Assembly (NCBI GenBank): GCA_003339415.1
Contig: PDHQ01000057.1
Span: 1 to 64,000, forward strand
Source of the DNA: Ophiocordyceps camponoti-saundersi (nom. inval.)
Taxonomy: Eukaryota > Ascomycota > Sordariomycetes > Hypocreales > Ophiocordycipitaceae
Direction of reading: 5' to 3'
DNA: 64,000 nt
The position numbers and the translations under genes are program-made. Shown in pieces: positions 33,418-45,678 of this stretch; position 1 is the stretch's first letter; every line of letters begins with the position of its first letter. Below the pieces are notes generated by a model, which was given only the letters and a program-made list of their open reading frames with translations, did no database searches and was not told the origin of the DNA.

Positions 33418-36400
33418 ATGACGACGTTGCTGAACAAGCCCGACTCCGGGCCTCCTGCGCCGCGCCCCATCCGCTTCGTCAACAACCAGGGCCAGCCGCC
33501 GTCGAAGCGCCGCAGGATCAATGCCGCGTACTACCGCCCACCCCCCTCCCTCTTCCCCTCTCCCCTCTTGGTCTCCCCCCTCCCCTCCCCCCCCTTTTTC
33601 CCCACGCCCCCTTGCTGATCCGGCCTTGCAGCTGCCTGACATGCCGCCGTCGCAAGACGAGATGCGCAGGCGAGCGGCCAATCTGCTCTACCTGCACCAA
33701 ACACAATCACCACTGTCAGGGCTATATCGACGAACCTAGGAAGGACGCGCCCGATGCCATCAAGCAGCAGCCGGATCTCGATGACGTCGACGATGTCGCC
33801 GTTGTCGACGAAGACGACGAGGATGAGAAGATGGTCTTCAAGGCCGAGTCCGGTACCGGCCCCGATGCCGTTCCGCCCCTCCGGCCCCCGCCCCCACCGG
33901 CCCCGCCTGCGGCCCTGACCGAACCCGACGAGCCGGACGATGACGATGCCGGCGCCGTTGCCGGCAAAACGTCGTCGTCTTCGTCGCCGCAGCAGCAGAA
34001 GCAGAAACGACAGTCGAACTCGTCGTCGCCTCCACAGCCGCCGCCGCCGCCTCCTGCACCGCCGTCGTTGCCTCTGCTGTCGCGCCACCGCCCCGACGAC
34101 GTGCCGACGTCGCCGACGTTGCGCCGCACCCACAACCATCGCATCCCCTATTTCCGCTACTTCGGCCCCACCGCCATCGTTCCCGGCTTCAAGCAGATGG
34201 TCGTATCCGTCCGCGACCGTCGCCGTTCCACCGCCGAGTCCCAGGTCGGCACCTCCCCGCTGTCCACCCCCGGCGGCCCCCGCGGCCCAAGCTGCGCCGT
34301 CGTCAACGACGTCATCCTCGAGGAGCTGCCCTCGTACGACCCGACCAGCCCGGTTCCCGTTAACCCCATCATCATCAGCCTCGTCAGGACCTTCTTCTTA
34401 CACCTCGGCTGCAACTACCCCTTCCTCAAGGAGGAAAAGTTCGTGCGCCTCGTGACGGAGAAGCGCGTGGAGCCGATCCTCGTCGACGCCGTCTGCAGCC
34501 TCGCCGCCCGCTTCGCCGAAGTCCACTTACTGCCGGCCGGTAGCGACAAGCTGCCACGGTCCGAGCGCGGCCTCGGCTACGCGTCTCGCGCCAAGCACGC
34601 CACCGTCGACACCTTTCCCTGTCCCTCGGTCGGCGCCGTCCAGGCCTGCCTGCTCATGGCCTACGAGGGCTTCGGCGCCAACCAGGACAGCGCCCTCTGG
34701 ATGTACCTCGGCCTCGCCATCCGCATGGCCATCGATCTGGGCCTGCAGAAGCGCGTCGGCATCCAGTATCAGGGCGAAAAGGACCCCTGGTATACGCGCC
34801 ACCGCAGCCGGGTCAACGGCGAGTCGCAGAGCCCCGAGGAGAAGAAGCACGACGCCGACGCCGACGCCCTGACCCTGACGCCCGAGGAGCAGAAGGAGGT
34901 GGAGCAGGAGCGCATCGACACCTTTTGGGCCGTCTTCATCCTCGACCGCGTCATCTCCTCCGGCACCGGCCGTCCCGTCACCTTTCGCGAGGACGACTTT
35001 GACCTGCCGTTCCCCAAGCCGTCCATCAACCCGGACACCGGCTGGCCCGCCCTGTTCCCGATATTCCTCGAGATCATCCACCTCTACGGCCACGTCTCCG
35101 ACGTCCTCAACAAGATCCATCACGCCGACGACCTGAACCAGGAGAAATGGGCCAGGCTGTCCAGCATGGAGCACCAGCTGACGAGACTGTACAAGAACTG
35201 GGATTGCCGGCTTCAGTTCAACGTCGGCAACTTCAAGGAATACCTCGGCGCCGGCCAGGGCACCACCTTTATCCTGCTGCACTTTTGGTTCCACGCCCTG
35301 TTCATCATCCTGCACCAGCCGACGCTCATGACTCCCTTTGGCGAGCTTCGCAGCGAGCTGCAGCTCCTGTCCGACAGCCGCGAGCTCAGCATGAGCAGCG
35401 CCAAGACCATCTGCGACATCCTGGCCTTTGCCGACCTGATGGATCCCAAGAGCTTCATCGGGAACCCCTTTACGAGCCAGCCCATCTACATCGCCGCCTG
35501 CGCTTTTCTCATGGAGTCGAGCGCGAGTGCGTCGGCCGGACCGTCGAGGGAGGGCTCTCCGCCCAACACCAAGGGCCGTGTCGCCGAGGCCGTCGGTGGC
35601 GGCGACACTTCGTCCCGGGCGAAGCCGTGGAGGCACTCCCTCCTCGCCTCGGCTGCCAACCAGAACTACCAACGCTGCTACAACTCTCTGCAGCAGCTTC
35701 ACACGCACTGGGGGGGCGTAAAGTACATCCTCACCGCCCTCGACCAAAAGTCCAAGGGCATCTGGGACTGCGAGACGTACACGTCGGAGGAGTACGAGAG
35801 CACCAAGATACCGTCAGCCGTACGGCCCGGCGAGCCGCCCATCGCCTGGAGTCTGTCCGGGACGGCCAACTCGCCGAGCTCTAACCTGACGGTCATGTAT
35901 CCGAACCAGAAGAACATGCTGTCGCCGAAGCCGAACCAGCAGCAGCATCAGCATAAGCCACATGGACATCAGCATTCACATCCGCACCCGCATCCGCTTT
36001 CGCAGCATGCTCATCATGCTCATCACCCTCAGCATCATCACCAGTCCCTTCAGGCCGTCGCCAGCACGCCGCCCGGCAACATGGTATACGACCCGATCCG
36101 GCAAAGCCTACCGGCCGAAGCGGCCGTCCTGTATCCGCCAGCCATCCCCCAGGCCAACACATCGGCCGCCCGCCACTCTCCGCGTTTCGCCAAGCCCCGG
36201 CGGGCGTCGACCTTGTCCAGCGGCGGCGGTCGGCCTGGAGGAGCAGCAGGAGGAGCAGCAGCAGCAGGGGGGTCACAGGCCTTCGACAACATGTCAGACG
36301 ACGGCGATGGCCTCAAGATGTTCGGCGGCGGCGGCGGCGGCGGCGCACAGGCAGGTCAACATGCGGCCGGCTTCGACACCAGCTACAACACCTCCCCGGT

Positions 36401-36677
36401 CGGCACGGCGGCGACGACGACGCGGGTGGTGGGCGTGCCGCAGCAAAATGCTTACTACGTTCAGAGCCTCCCCTATCAGGCGCCGTGGGGCTTGGGAATG
36501 GGAAACATGGACGCCATCACGTTTGACAGTCAGGACATCGACATCGGCGCCCTGGGGCTGCAGCAGCCGGAGCTGATGACCCGCTGGATGGAGTATATCC
36601 CTACCGACGTCCTGAGCTTGTTTGAGAACCACGACATGTCGCAGTCGTCGGCCGCTCCGGGATCGCAGCGGCCATGA
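33418..36677 (+). CDS. Zn2Cys6 fungal-type transcription factor
   Basis: Two exons (33418-33527 and 33632-36677) with a 104-base intron encode 1051 residues. The intron splits the DNA-binding domain just before its first Cys. After joining, the cluster is perfect: C38-x2-C41-x6-C48-x6-C55-x2-C58-x6-C65, preceded by the basic stretch SKRRR. A disordered acidic/Pro-rich linker follows, then the fungal-specific 'middle homology' regulatory domain (about 285-700; FFLHLGCNYPFL near its start), and a tail with His-rich, Gly-rich and Ala-rich runs. The exon-2 frame stays open upstream to 33321, but that longer reading would lack the basic region. Nuclear regulator; target genes unknown. Confidence 0.88.
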
Positions 36678-38053
36678 ATGGGACGGGGGGGGACGGTTTG
36701 GGGGGGGGAAACACTCGTTTGTACGGCCCCTCCCCCCCTAGGTTTATTCATTGGGGGTTGTTTTTTTACTGGCTTCATAATGATCTTATTTTTATCTGAC
36801 GGCCTTTGATGACTTTTTTCTTCTTGTTTCTTTCATTTCTCTCTGTGTGTGTTGTTTTGCTTTGCTTTTCACCTGATTCCATCTTCTTCGCTTCTCTACT
36901 CTCTCCGTCTGTCTTTCACCTCACGATCAAGTGATACGTTTTGGAAATAGGGGAATTGAAAAGGGGTGCGGGAAAGGGGGTGGTTATAACTTCTCTTGGG
37001 ATCTGGGCAAAAAAAAAAAAAACCACAATCAAAGATGCCAGAGGAGAAAGACAATGTTGTGAATCACAAGGGGGGGAAGAAAAACAAGAGGAGGAAACAA
37101 AATGAGAAGAGAAAAAAAAGGGGATTATGGGAGTGTTGAAGCAAAGATAATGATCCTCCTCCGAACCTAAAACACTCACTCACATGCTCACACAAGGGTA
37201 TCAACGAAAGGGGATTCTTCAATGAAAGGGAAAAAGAAAAATGGAAATGATGAGGGGCAAAAAAAGTAGGAGTTGATTTTATCGTGCTTGGATGAGCCTT
37301 GATTTCCACACCTAAATCTGGGGTGAGTGGAATAAAAAAAGGGGGGGGATTTTTTCAGATCGCGAGACGTCGGCTGGCGCTTCGCTTTAATGTTTGCTTT
37401 GTGGAGAAAGATGTATGAGGACGAGGCCGTGAGGACTCTCTTACGGGTGTCGTTGGGAAAAATGGGGTTGGAAAGGGAGTCGGATTCAGGACGATTTTCT
37501 CTTCGCTCTTGAAGCATCGTTTTGGAAATTTTTCTCATCTTCAATTTGTTTTATCGACTTGCTTCTTTTACCCCTTTTCGGCAATATTTTTCTCTTTTCC
37601 CCTTTTTCCTCACCCTTGAGAGCTTGAAGGCAACGTAGGCTAGCTTCATGATAGATGGAGAATATGGGGAGAGCAAGGGTGGTGTTTTGTCGCTTTTGCT
37701 TGATGGGAATGGATGGACATGCCTATTCACGTGTCATGATGTGTTGAGGCTTGAGGAGATGAAATAGGGGGAGAGCCTTTGGGTGTCTTGTTCTGTCGAG
37801 GGGGGTTTCTTGAGGGGAAAAGAAGAAGGTCTATCTAGTTTTTAGGCGAGATAATCCGAGATGAGAAAGGCACTATGTAGGGAATCGAGTAAGAAGTCTC
37901 TATATCAAGATGAGAAAGATCTTTCGTTAAGAAGAATAGACGAACTTGAGAGATAGAGGGAAGATGGCGTCGAGAGGGAAAAGACGAGACAGAAAATCTC
38001 TTAAGACTGGAAGATGGGCGAGACAACTAGAAAAAAAAGAAAAAGAGGACGGA
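36678..38053. other. Intergenic between convergent genes
   Basis: About 1.4 kb between the transcription factor (+) and chorismate synthase (-). Rich in T and A/G runs; no domain-bearing frame. Likely 3' UTRs and spacer. Confidence 0.6.
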
Positions 38054-39348
38054 TCAGCTGCGTAGTTGGCGGCCGACGTGGCGTGCGTGCTGGGCCATGA
38101 GGGCATCCGCAATCGTCAGGGCGGCCATAGCCTCCACGATAGGCACGGCCCGAGGCACGACGCAAGGATCGTGACGGCCCTTGGCGGCGAGAACACCCTG
38201 AGCCGAAGCGTCGTACCGGGCCGTGGTCTGGTCCTGGCTGATGGTGGCCGGAGGCTTAAAGGCGACGCGGAAGAAGATGGGCATCCCGTTCGAGATTCCG
38301 CCCTGGATGCCGCCCGAGTTGTTGGAGCTGGTCGCCAGACGGGAGCGCGGGATGCCGGCGCCTCGCTCGGCCGCTTCGGCGTCGGAGCCGAGGGGCGCGG
38401 CGACGAAGGGGTCGTTGTGTCGGCTTCCCGTCATGGCGGCGCCGCCGAAGCCCGAGCCAATCTCGAAGCCCTTGACCGCGGGGATGGACAGCATGGCGTG
38501 GGCCAGCACCGCTTCCAGCTTGTCGAAGCAGGGTTCGCCCAGACCGGAGGGCGGGTTGCGGATCACGCAGGTGACGGTGCCGCCGGTGCTGTCGTGTTGG
38601 TCGCGGAGTTGGGCGATGCGGTTCTCCATCCGGCGCGTGGTGTCCGCGTCGGGACAGCGGACGGGGAGAAACTCATCTACGCGATCGCGGGTAATGGAGT
38701 TGATGAGGTTGACAAAGGACGGGCGGAGGGTAATGGGGTTGTTGTTAATCTCGTCATCCTCCCTGTGTTCATCCGGGAAGAGACGGATCGCGCCGACGGA
38801 GGAGACGAAGGCGACAATCTCCACGCCATAAGCCTCACGAAGCCACTTCTCAGCGACGGCGCCGGCGGCAACGCGGGCGATGGTCTCGCGCGCCGAGCTG
38901 CGTCCCCCACCGGAAGAAGCCTTGACGCCGTACTTGTCGAGATAGGTCCAGTCGGCGTGGCTGGGACGAGGGTAGAGATCGACCGTCTTCCCTCCGTAAT
39001 CGGCCGGACGTTGATCTTCGTTGGGCACGGTCAGCAGGATGGGCGTCCCGAGCGTGCGACCTGCCTCGACGCCGCTGTGGATCGTGACGCGGTCCTTCTC
39101 GTCGCGTGGCGTCGTGATGGACGATTGTCCTGGCCTTCGACGATTGAGCTGTGGTTGGATGTCGGATTCGGAGAGGGTGAGGCCCGGCGGACAATTTTCG
39201 ATGATGCAGGAGACGGACTTGCCGTGGGATTCGCCAGCGCTTGGGGGCATTAGTCCATGCCTCTCTCTTCTGTGCTTGGTTTTGGGGGGGCGCGTCAAGT
39301 AATTGTTACTCACGTCGTGACGCGAAAGAAGTGTCCGAAGCTCGACAT
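38054..39348 (-). CDS. ARO2: Chorismate synthase
   Basis: Two exons: a 35-base first exon (39348-39314, [11 protein letters not shown]) and 39239-38054, with a 74-base GTGAGT..AAG intron; 406 residues. It catalyses the last shikimate step, EPSP to chorismate, with reduced FMN, feeding Phe, Tyr, Trp and folate synthesis in the cytosol. All family signatures are present: GESHGK near the start, the [12 protein letters not shown] loop, [20 protein letters not shown], and [20 protein letters not shown] near the end. Length fits fungal enzymes, which also reduce FMN themselves (family knowledge). The tiny first exon is essential for the conserved N-terminus. Its start lies 302 bases from the divergent lipoate ligase gene. 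Confidence 0.96.
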
Positions 39349-39650
39349 TTTTGTACTTGTACGCGACGGCAGCCGGGGATGATGCCGGAGAAGATGTCCT
39401 TGAAATGAATGGCCAGGTTGAAAGATGAGGTTCCGAGTCTCAATGGCCGTGATGATATCTTCAATTCCCCGTCATCAGCCGGGCCGTTATCGGCCCGGGA
39501 TGAACGTGCGAGTCTGCGGAGTGCGACCAGGGCGCGAAAGAAAAAAGGACGGGACGGGAAAAAAAGCCCTTCCGATCTCGGACCACGACGCCGTCACACA
39601 CAATCAAGAGGTGGAAATTATCCCACGATGGCTTTCCCGCTGCCTCTCCA
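39349..39650. promoter_or_regulatory. Divergent ARO2 / lipoate-ligase promoter
   Basis: 302 bases between the start codons of two divergently transcribed metabolic genes. Both promoters and leaders must fit here or overlap. No clear TATA box on either strand. Confidence 0.55.
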
Positions 39651-40931
39651 ATGCGTCGTCTTTCATCGGCTGCCGTATGCGGTGCCCGATGCGGTAACCT
39701 TCCCGCCGGGGCTCGTCCGAACTCCGGCCCCGGCTTCTGCCGCCGGCTGTCCACCGAGGCAGCGTCGAACCCGGCCAATACGGCGCAGGTCTACCTGTCT
39801 CGGAGCCATGACCCGCTCGTGAACCTGGCAGTCGAGCATCACCTCCTACGGACGATGGCACCGACGTCGACGGTTCTTCTACTATACGTCAACAAGCCGT
39901 GCGTCGTCATCGGTCGCAATCAGAACCCCTGGCTAGAGACCAACTTGGCTCAGCTGGCAAGCAAAGGCATCGATCTAGTCCGTCGTCGCAGCGGCGGCGG
40001 CACCGTCTTCCATGACCTCGGCAACGTCAACTACAGCGTCATCTGTCCGACTACCGCCTTTGATCGCGACCGTCATGCGCAGATGGTGGTGCGCGCCCTC
40101 GCGGATCTGAACCGGCGCGCGCGCGTCAACGAGCGTCACGACATCGTCCTGGACGACGGCGGGCCCCCGCTGAAAGTCTCCGGCTCTGCCTACAAGGTGA
40201 CGCGCCTTCGCGCCTTGCATCACGGCACCTGTCTGCTGCGCAGCCCCAACCTCGAGCTCATATCGGGCCTACTGCGCTCGCCGGCGGGACCGTTCATCAA
40301 GGCCCGCGGCGTGGAGAGCGTCCGCAGCAAGGTTGCTAACCTCGACCTCGACAACGCCGACTTCGAGAATGCCGTCGTTGACCAGTTTCGCGCCATGTAC
40401 GGCGGACGCTGCCACGTTCACGAGACGTTTGGGACGAAGGACGCGCTCGGCATCGACGGTGTGGTCAACGCCTACCGGGAGACCAGCGTCGAGGGCTGGT
40501 TATACGGACAGACGCCCCAATTTACCCTATCCTCACACCCGACCAAGGACGATGCCCGTCCGCGGCCTCTACTGCCCTTTGACAAGGCGAGTTTCTCTTT
40601 TTCTTTTCCCTTGCCGTTCCTTTCCCTCTTTCAACAAGTAAGGAGCAGGGTAGACGAGTCCGTTTGACGCAAGAGACGGGGTTGGCGCTCACAAGCGGGC
40701 GTCTAGGACCTTCGATTACGCTTCGTCGCCAGGCACGGCAAGCTTGAGCAGTTCGAAATCGAGGCCAAGGGTCAGCACTTGGACGGGAGCGCCATCCTTG
40801 GCCTCGCCCTCCATGAGGTCAGTAACTGGTTCGAGCCGCTAGTGCAGGCTCGGCTGGACTCCCAACTGGCTATCGATCTTGGCGCCTGGCTGGACGGCGT
40901 GCTGGGGAAGCGGCTTCACCAGACCTCGTGA
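39651..40931 (+). CDS. AIM22: Lipoate-protein ligase A, mitochondrial
   Basis: Exon 1 is 39651-40586. Exon 2 starts at 40707 and ends at the TGA at 40931 (386 residues), or an extra donor (GTGAGT at 40928) joins to 40995 and ends at 41025. An Arg-rich mitochondrial presequence leads the LplA fold, with VRRRSGGGTVFHDLGNVNYS and the GSAYK motif whose Lys contacts the lipoyl-adenylate. It attaches lipoate or octanoate to E2 subunits and glycine-cleavage H protein. The first intron seems to use a GC donor (AAG|GCGAGT). A GT donor at 40638 would instead keep 17 extra residues coded by a polypyrimidine run. The C-terminal end is therefore uncertain. Confidence 0.88.
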
Positions 40932-43286
40932 GTAACTAGGGGAGCATACATACACCCCAATCCAACGAAGCATGGGGTCCTACTTTCCCGGCAGGCGAAG
41001 TGTCAGTTTGGGGTGGCGTTACTGAGCGAGCCTTGCGTCAGAAAGACGAGTCACATCCATCCATAGACCACAGGAGACGCACAGACGCGTCGGGCGTGAG
41101 GGGAGGGAAGGGGGGTGGGGGAGAAATATTCGGAGAGGCCCCGGGGATGGTAGGGGAGGGTGGCTGACTCCTCCCATGACACCAATAGCATTCAGTCATC
41201 GAGTTGCCTTTGGCTGCTACGAGTTGTGATTGGTTCATCCTCAAGGACCTCCCTTTTTTTTTCATTCTTTTTTCCCCATGGAGTTGACATAAATCGCGCA
41301 CTATCGCTCCCCCTCCCCCTCCCCTCCCCGGCCGCCGCCTGTGATCTAGGGATGCAGGTGTGTAGTTCTTTTTCGGTGATAGACGGCGACCTTCTCAAGG
41401 TTCGGGACTTGTTGGTGCCGGATGGACGGGCCCGTTTTGGTACGAACAAGAATATGGAGGAGGGGAAAGGGGGGGGATCAACTTTTCAGCTTCGATGACG
41501 CGAGTTTACGAAGGCTCTTGCTTTAACATCTTTTAGTTGCTGCTCTGTCACTCTGAACGTTACGGTAGGGATCTTCTCTAGATGAGCGCAAGTTATACAT
41601 AAGTGAGGTTTGATCAACTTGATGCTCGGCGAGAGTTTCTAAGAGTTAGAATGTGAATATCCATACATGCAATATTGTGACTCTGTGATGGTGGCGCGAA
41701 TGACGTCTTTGTCGTTGGACTCGTTCGATAGTAGGAAACCAGATGGAGGAGATCAACTACCTGCTAGTAGACCTGATAGAAAGGAGAGGGATATGACTCG
41801 CTTTCTCAACCGTGCATGTACTACAGTCTACAGTTGTCTACACGTATCATGCGAGTAGATTCGTACGGTTCCTAAACCTCTCCCACGTGTTGGCCGTATG
41901 CACTGCAGGCTGAAAGGGAGAGGGGGGGGGGAAAGGGAGCTGCTTTCTAGCGTCGCGCACCAAGTTTGACGAGCCGGCTTCTGTTTCTTTCTAGTTCCCC
42001 CACGAAAGGGCTCACGTTACCTTACCTAGCTCGGCCTAGGCTAGCTTTTCGCATGATAGCTGATAAACAATCACGGACGGACGGAACAGTCCGGGTCGTC
42101 AGCGTGAATTATATCATGGCTTGTCTAGCCGTCCACCATCACTAAGGGATATAGAGGCCTTTGACGCCGCAGTATGCCGGTTCCGGACTAGATCGGGGCG
42201 AAGGAATAGAGTGGGAGGGGGGAAAGACAGAGAGAGAAACAGGTAGGGAATAGGAAAGGGTTGCGTCTTGGGACTTGTCAGACGACGATGATGAGGGGAA
42301 GGGATCGTCGTCTGGGGAAAAAAAGGGGGGGGGGGGGCGTCATGGCAACATCTATAAGGATACATGTGTACATATCCATACTTACATACGTTCAATGTCG
42401 CGCATGCTCATTCTCTTTCCCTCTCATGCAGCTGTCAAGTAAAGGGCCGCAAGGATCCGAGCCATCTATACCGTTTTGACAAGCTGTGCCGTGCTGATGA
42501 CGGTCCAGCGGGGGCAAGGGGGCGTGGCTGGGTGAGGGTGAAGAAGGGTGTATAGTTGCTATCCTGGGCCATAGCATTTGCTTTCCCTGATGGTTACAGC
42601 ATGTACTATATACATACACATGACGAAGCGAGAGAGGGAGAGAGGGAGAGAGAGAGAGTGTGTGTGTGTGTGTGATGAAGACGACGATGGATGGGGATGG
42701 AGGTTTGGATAGGTACTGGCGGGCCGCGTCATACATACCAGGTAAGTAGGTAGGTAGGGTAGTTTTATCCCACCGCTTCCGGATCGTCATCGGTTGAGAG
42801 CCTGAGAGCGAGGTTTGGACTCGAAGGAATGCTACTACGTCGTCGTATGCTATTTTTATGGACTTATTTTCGGTTCTACTTTTGCGGGCCGCTTCCGGCG
42901 CGAGAGACGAAGTGGAGGCATCTCCGAGGGACTATCAGCCTGGATACCTACCTAGGGGGAAGCACTTGAGCTCAACGATATACCTACCATGTTTCGTACG
43001 CTACCATATTACACGCACGTGCATACCACTTACATACCTATGTAGGTAGTAGGTAGGTAGATACTATATATGCTGCAACGTGACGCCCCGTATCTTCGAC
43101 GTCGTCGTTCGCTTCTTGTTCAATACGGGATGCTCGTGGCAAGAATGAATGGGGTGGGGAGATGTCGGCCAAATCGGGGAGGGTGGCCGAGAAGCAGAGG
43201 TCTGGGAGCCGAGTATCCCGGCTGATGAATGGGGCCGCTAGTGCCGATTCGCAACCCTGTTATTGTTCGGACCCCCGGCACTTGCG

Positions 43287-43320
43287 CGGGGGAGGGGGGG
43301 GGGGGGGGGGGGGGGGGGCG

Positions 43321-43388
<68 letters not shown>
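43287..43388. repeat. Long poly-G tract
   Basis: About 100 bases, G except for one A and a short CGC interruption; the last 67 bases (43322-43388) are uninterrupted G. It would form G-quadruplexes readily. The length may be uncertain because sequencing of such runs is error-prone. Confidence 0.85.
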
Positions 43389-44539
43389 CTTGCAAGAGGA
43401 GTGTCAGCGACGGCCCCAAGAGAGGAAATCCGCAACGCCAATCAAAAAGTCTTGACAATGGACGGGACTGACTGGATGAACCGAGGCAACGCTGCACAGT
43501 TGCGTCGCACGCTACCTACAAGCGCAGGGGAGGGAGGCGGAGGGGAGTTGTTGCGCGAAACCGGGGCAGCACTCCGAAGATTCAGTCGCGTTTCGATGGA
43601 TGGTCGCGTGCGGCAGGGATTATGACTTGTCTCTAGGGCAATGAAGGGGAGGAGGTTCTCGACGACTTGAAAAGCCCTTTTACTTGTTTCTCAGCCCTGT
43701 TTTTCTGTTGGTTGCTTCTTGGGCAAAGAGAAAAGTCGGGCACGACTCAGACAGGAGTCGCAGGACAGAGAACGATGGGGGGGAGGGGCTTAGGTAAGTC
43801 GGGAGCTGTGCCACGGTCACAGTGTCTCTGGGGGACGCGGCGACTGTGCTCGTCTATCATTCTTCTCTACTAGGTACTTCCGAGGTAGGTCGGTTGTTTT
43901 ACGGACACATCGACATGCCATCCTACCTCCTATGCAGTATCTTTCTTGACAGATAAGTGAGCAGAAATACTGTCTAGGCATGCGCATTAGGCATCTGAAG
44001 CAGCAAACTAGGCCAAGCAGAATATCTAACGAACAGTCTCGAAGGCCGACCACGTTTGGACCGCTTTCTAAGCCCTGGCACATGAGCCCGCCGCCGCCAT
44101 CCTCCTTGGTCCAGACGCTCGGCCCCGTGGAGGTCCCATGCCCGACGTCACACCGCGCTTGGCAAATCCGGTCCAGACCTTTTCCCAAGGAGGGGGGGCA
44201 ACCAAGGGAGAGAGATGGGGAGAGAGAATAACAGAGAGGGAGAGAGAGAGAGAAAGAGAGAAAGGGGGGGGGGAAGGAGGCAATGACTTGTGGCAACCAT
44301 AAACTTCTGGTGAGAAAGTCGTGACGGATTAGTCGCCGCCAAGAAAGAGTAGAGGGACCAAAAAAGAGAGACGTAATGCCGGCCCGAGGAACGCATGCCA
44401 TCATCAATCCATGCCAAGAAACGCCGCATGACGTCAGCCCGTCAAATAGGGTGTCTGACGACAGAAGGAAGAAAAGCAGAAGGAAAAAAAATCCCCTTTC
44501 TTCCTTTTTTCTATGTACAGATTCTTTGCTCCCTCCCCT

Positions 44540-44540
<1 letters not shown>

Positions 44541-44574
<34 letters not shown>
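44541..44574. repeat. Poly-C tract
   Basis: 34 consecutive C, 1.2 kb from the poly-G tract, so the two G-rich strands are opposite. True length uncertain. Confidence 0.85.
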
Positions 44575-45678
44575 TTTTGCCTCTCAACGCTCCCTACGCC
44601 ACGAGCTGTCCTTCTTTGTGCTATATGTAGCATTTGTCGTACGAATAGTCCGTATCCACCATGCGTGTACGGATTATGTATAAACCAGCTGCTGTCTCGC
44701 ATGCATGATGCAGGAGAGAAACCGCAACTCCGTTGATGATTACGGGACCCTTAGCACGATACACGCACACACGCACACACACACACACACAGGTGGATTT
44801 ACATATATGTATATATATACAGTAGTGCTGAACAATGGCCACACTGTATCGCTGATCGTCGATATTCCTCAAGCCGAGACACAAGAAAGATAAGTCGCCG
44901 TTAGTGCTTCTGGACCGGCCTGCCTCTTCTTGTCTCCGAGATGGATGTGCGACGTTTCACTCAAGTCGTCGTGATGATGCATCCTGCCGCGGACCGGTCA
45001 GCAGGCATTGTGCGCAGATCACCCATCTATACGTACATACAATAAGGGCACAGTGCCGGTGTGACGGCCGTGACGGGACGGTGACAGTGCGCGATGGCGT
45101 TTTCCATCGTCGACGCGAGGCTCTTCCAATTGTGCCGAGTATAAACGTGTGCACGGAGTACGGTATAAATTCATATCCATCCACAGACGCTCTCGGCTTT
45201 TCCCCGTCTCTTTGGAACGACGGCATTGGTCCGGACCGCCGCCGAGACCGTGACGCGGGAGCCGCCGTGGACGTGCCCCAGATTCCGTGTGTTCCCGAGC
45301 CGGGAAGCGCCGCTCCCGCCTTGCCCGCTCGGCCAGGCAAAGTCCATACATACCTGACTTACAGGATCCGGCTCGATGCACACCCCTCTGCCCCGATCGT
45401 GACGTGACCTTGCGGCATCGCAAGACTTGACTCTTCACATTATTCGTACGGTCTCTGCTCGGAGCAAGGGCCATCATCTCGCCACAACTGCCTGACAGCC
45501 TCGACAAATCGTACCCGTTAGCCAGGACGCGGAATCGAACAAAGGGAGAGAGAGGGCATGCCACGGCCTAGACAAGGGTGCGAGCCGGCGGTGGATATCG
45601 CCAATTGTCTTGTAGTGGTGGTATTCGTACAGGAGCTTGTATGTAGGTAGGTAAATATATCCATGTGCCGACGCCGGC

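Larger units (their letters stand above)
40932..45678. other. 4.7 kb gene-free region with long homopolymers
   Basis: No supported gene. Holds a ~100-base near-pure G tract (43287-43388), a 34-base C tract (44541-44574), GA and GT microsatellites (42629-42676), an AC run (44761-44791), and GTAGG/CCTAC repeats. Open frames here translate to glycine, proline or arginine strings. Confidence 0.6.

Noticed and set aside
34527..35747. 406-codon frame antisense to the Zn2Cys6 gene
   Set aside because: Val/Gly/Asp-rich shadow of a GC-rich coding region with no domain.
38066..39253. 395-codon frame antisense to chorismate synthase
   Set aside because: A shadow of high-GC codon use in ARO2; the minus strand carries all family motifs.
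43162..43625. Glycine- and proline-rich frames through the poly-G tract
   Set aside because: Translation of a homopolymer in several frames; no evidence of a gene.
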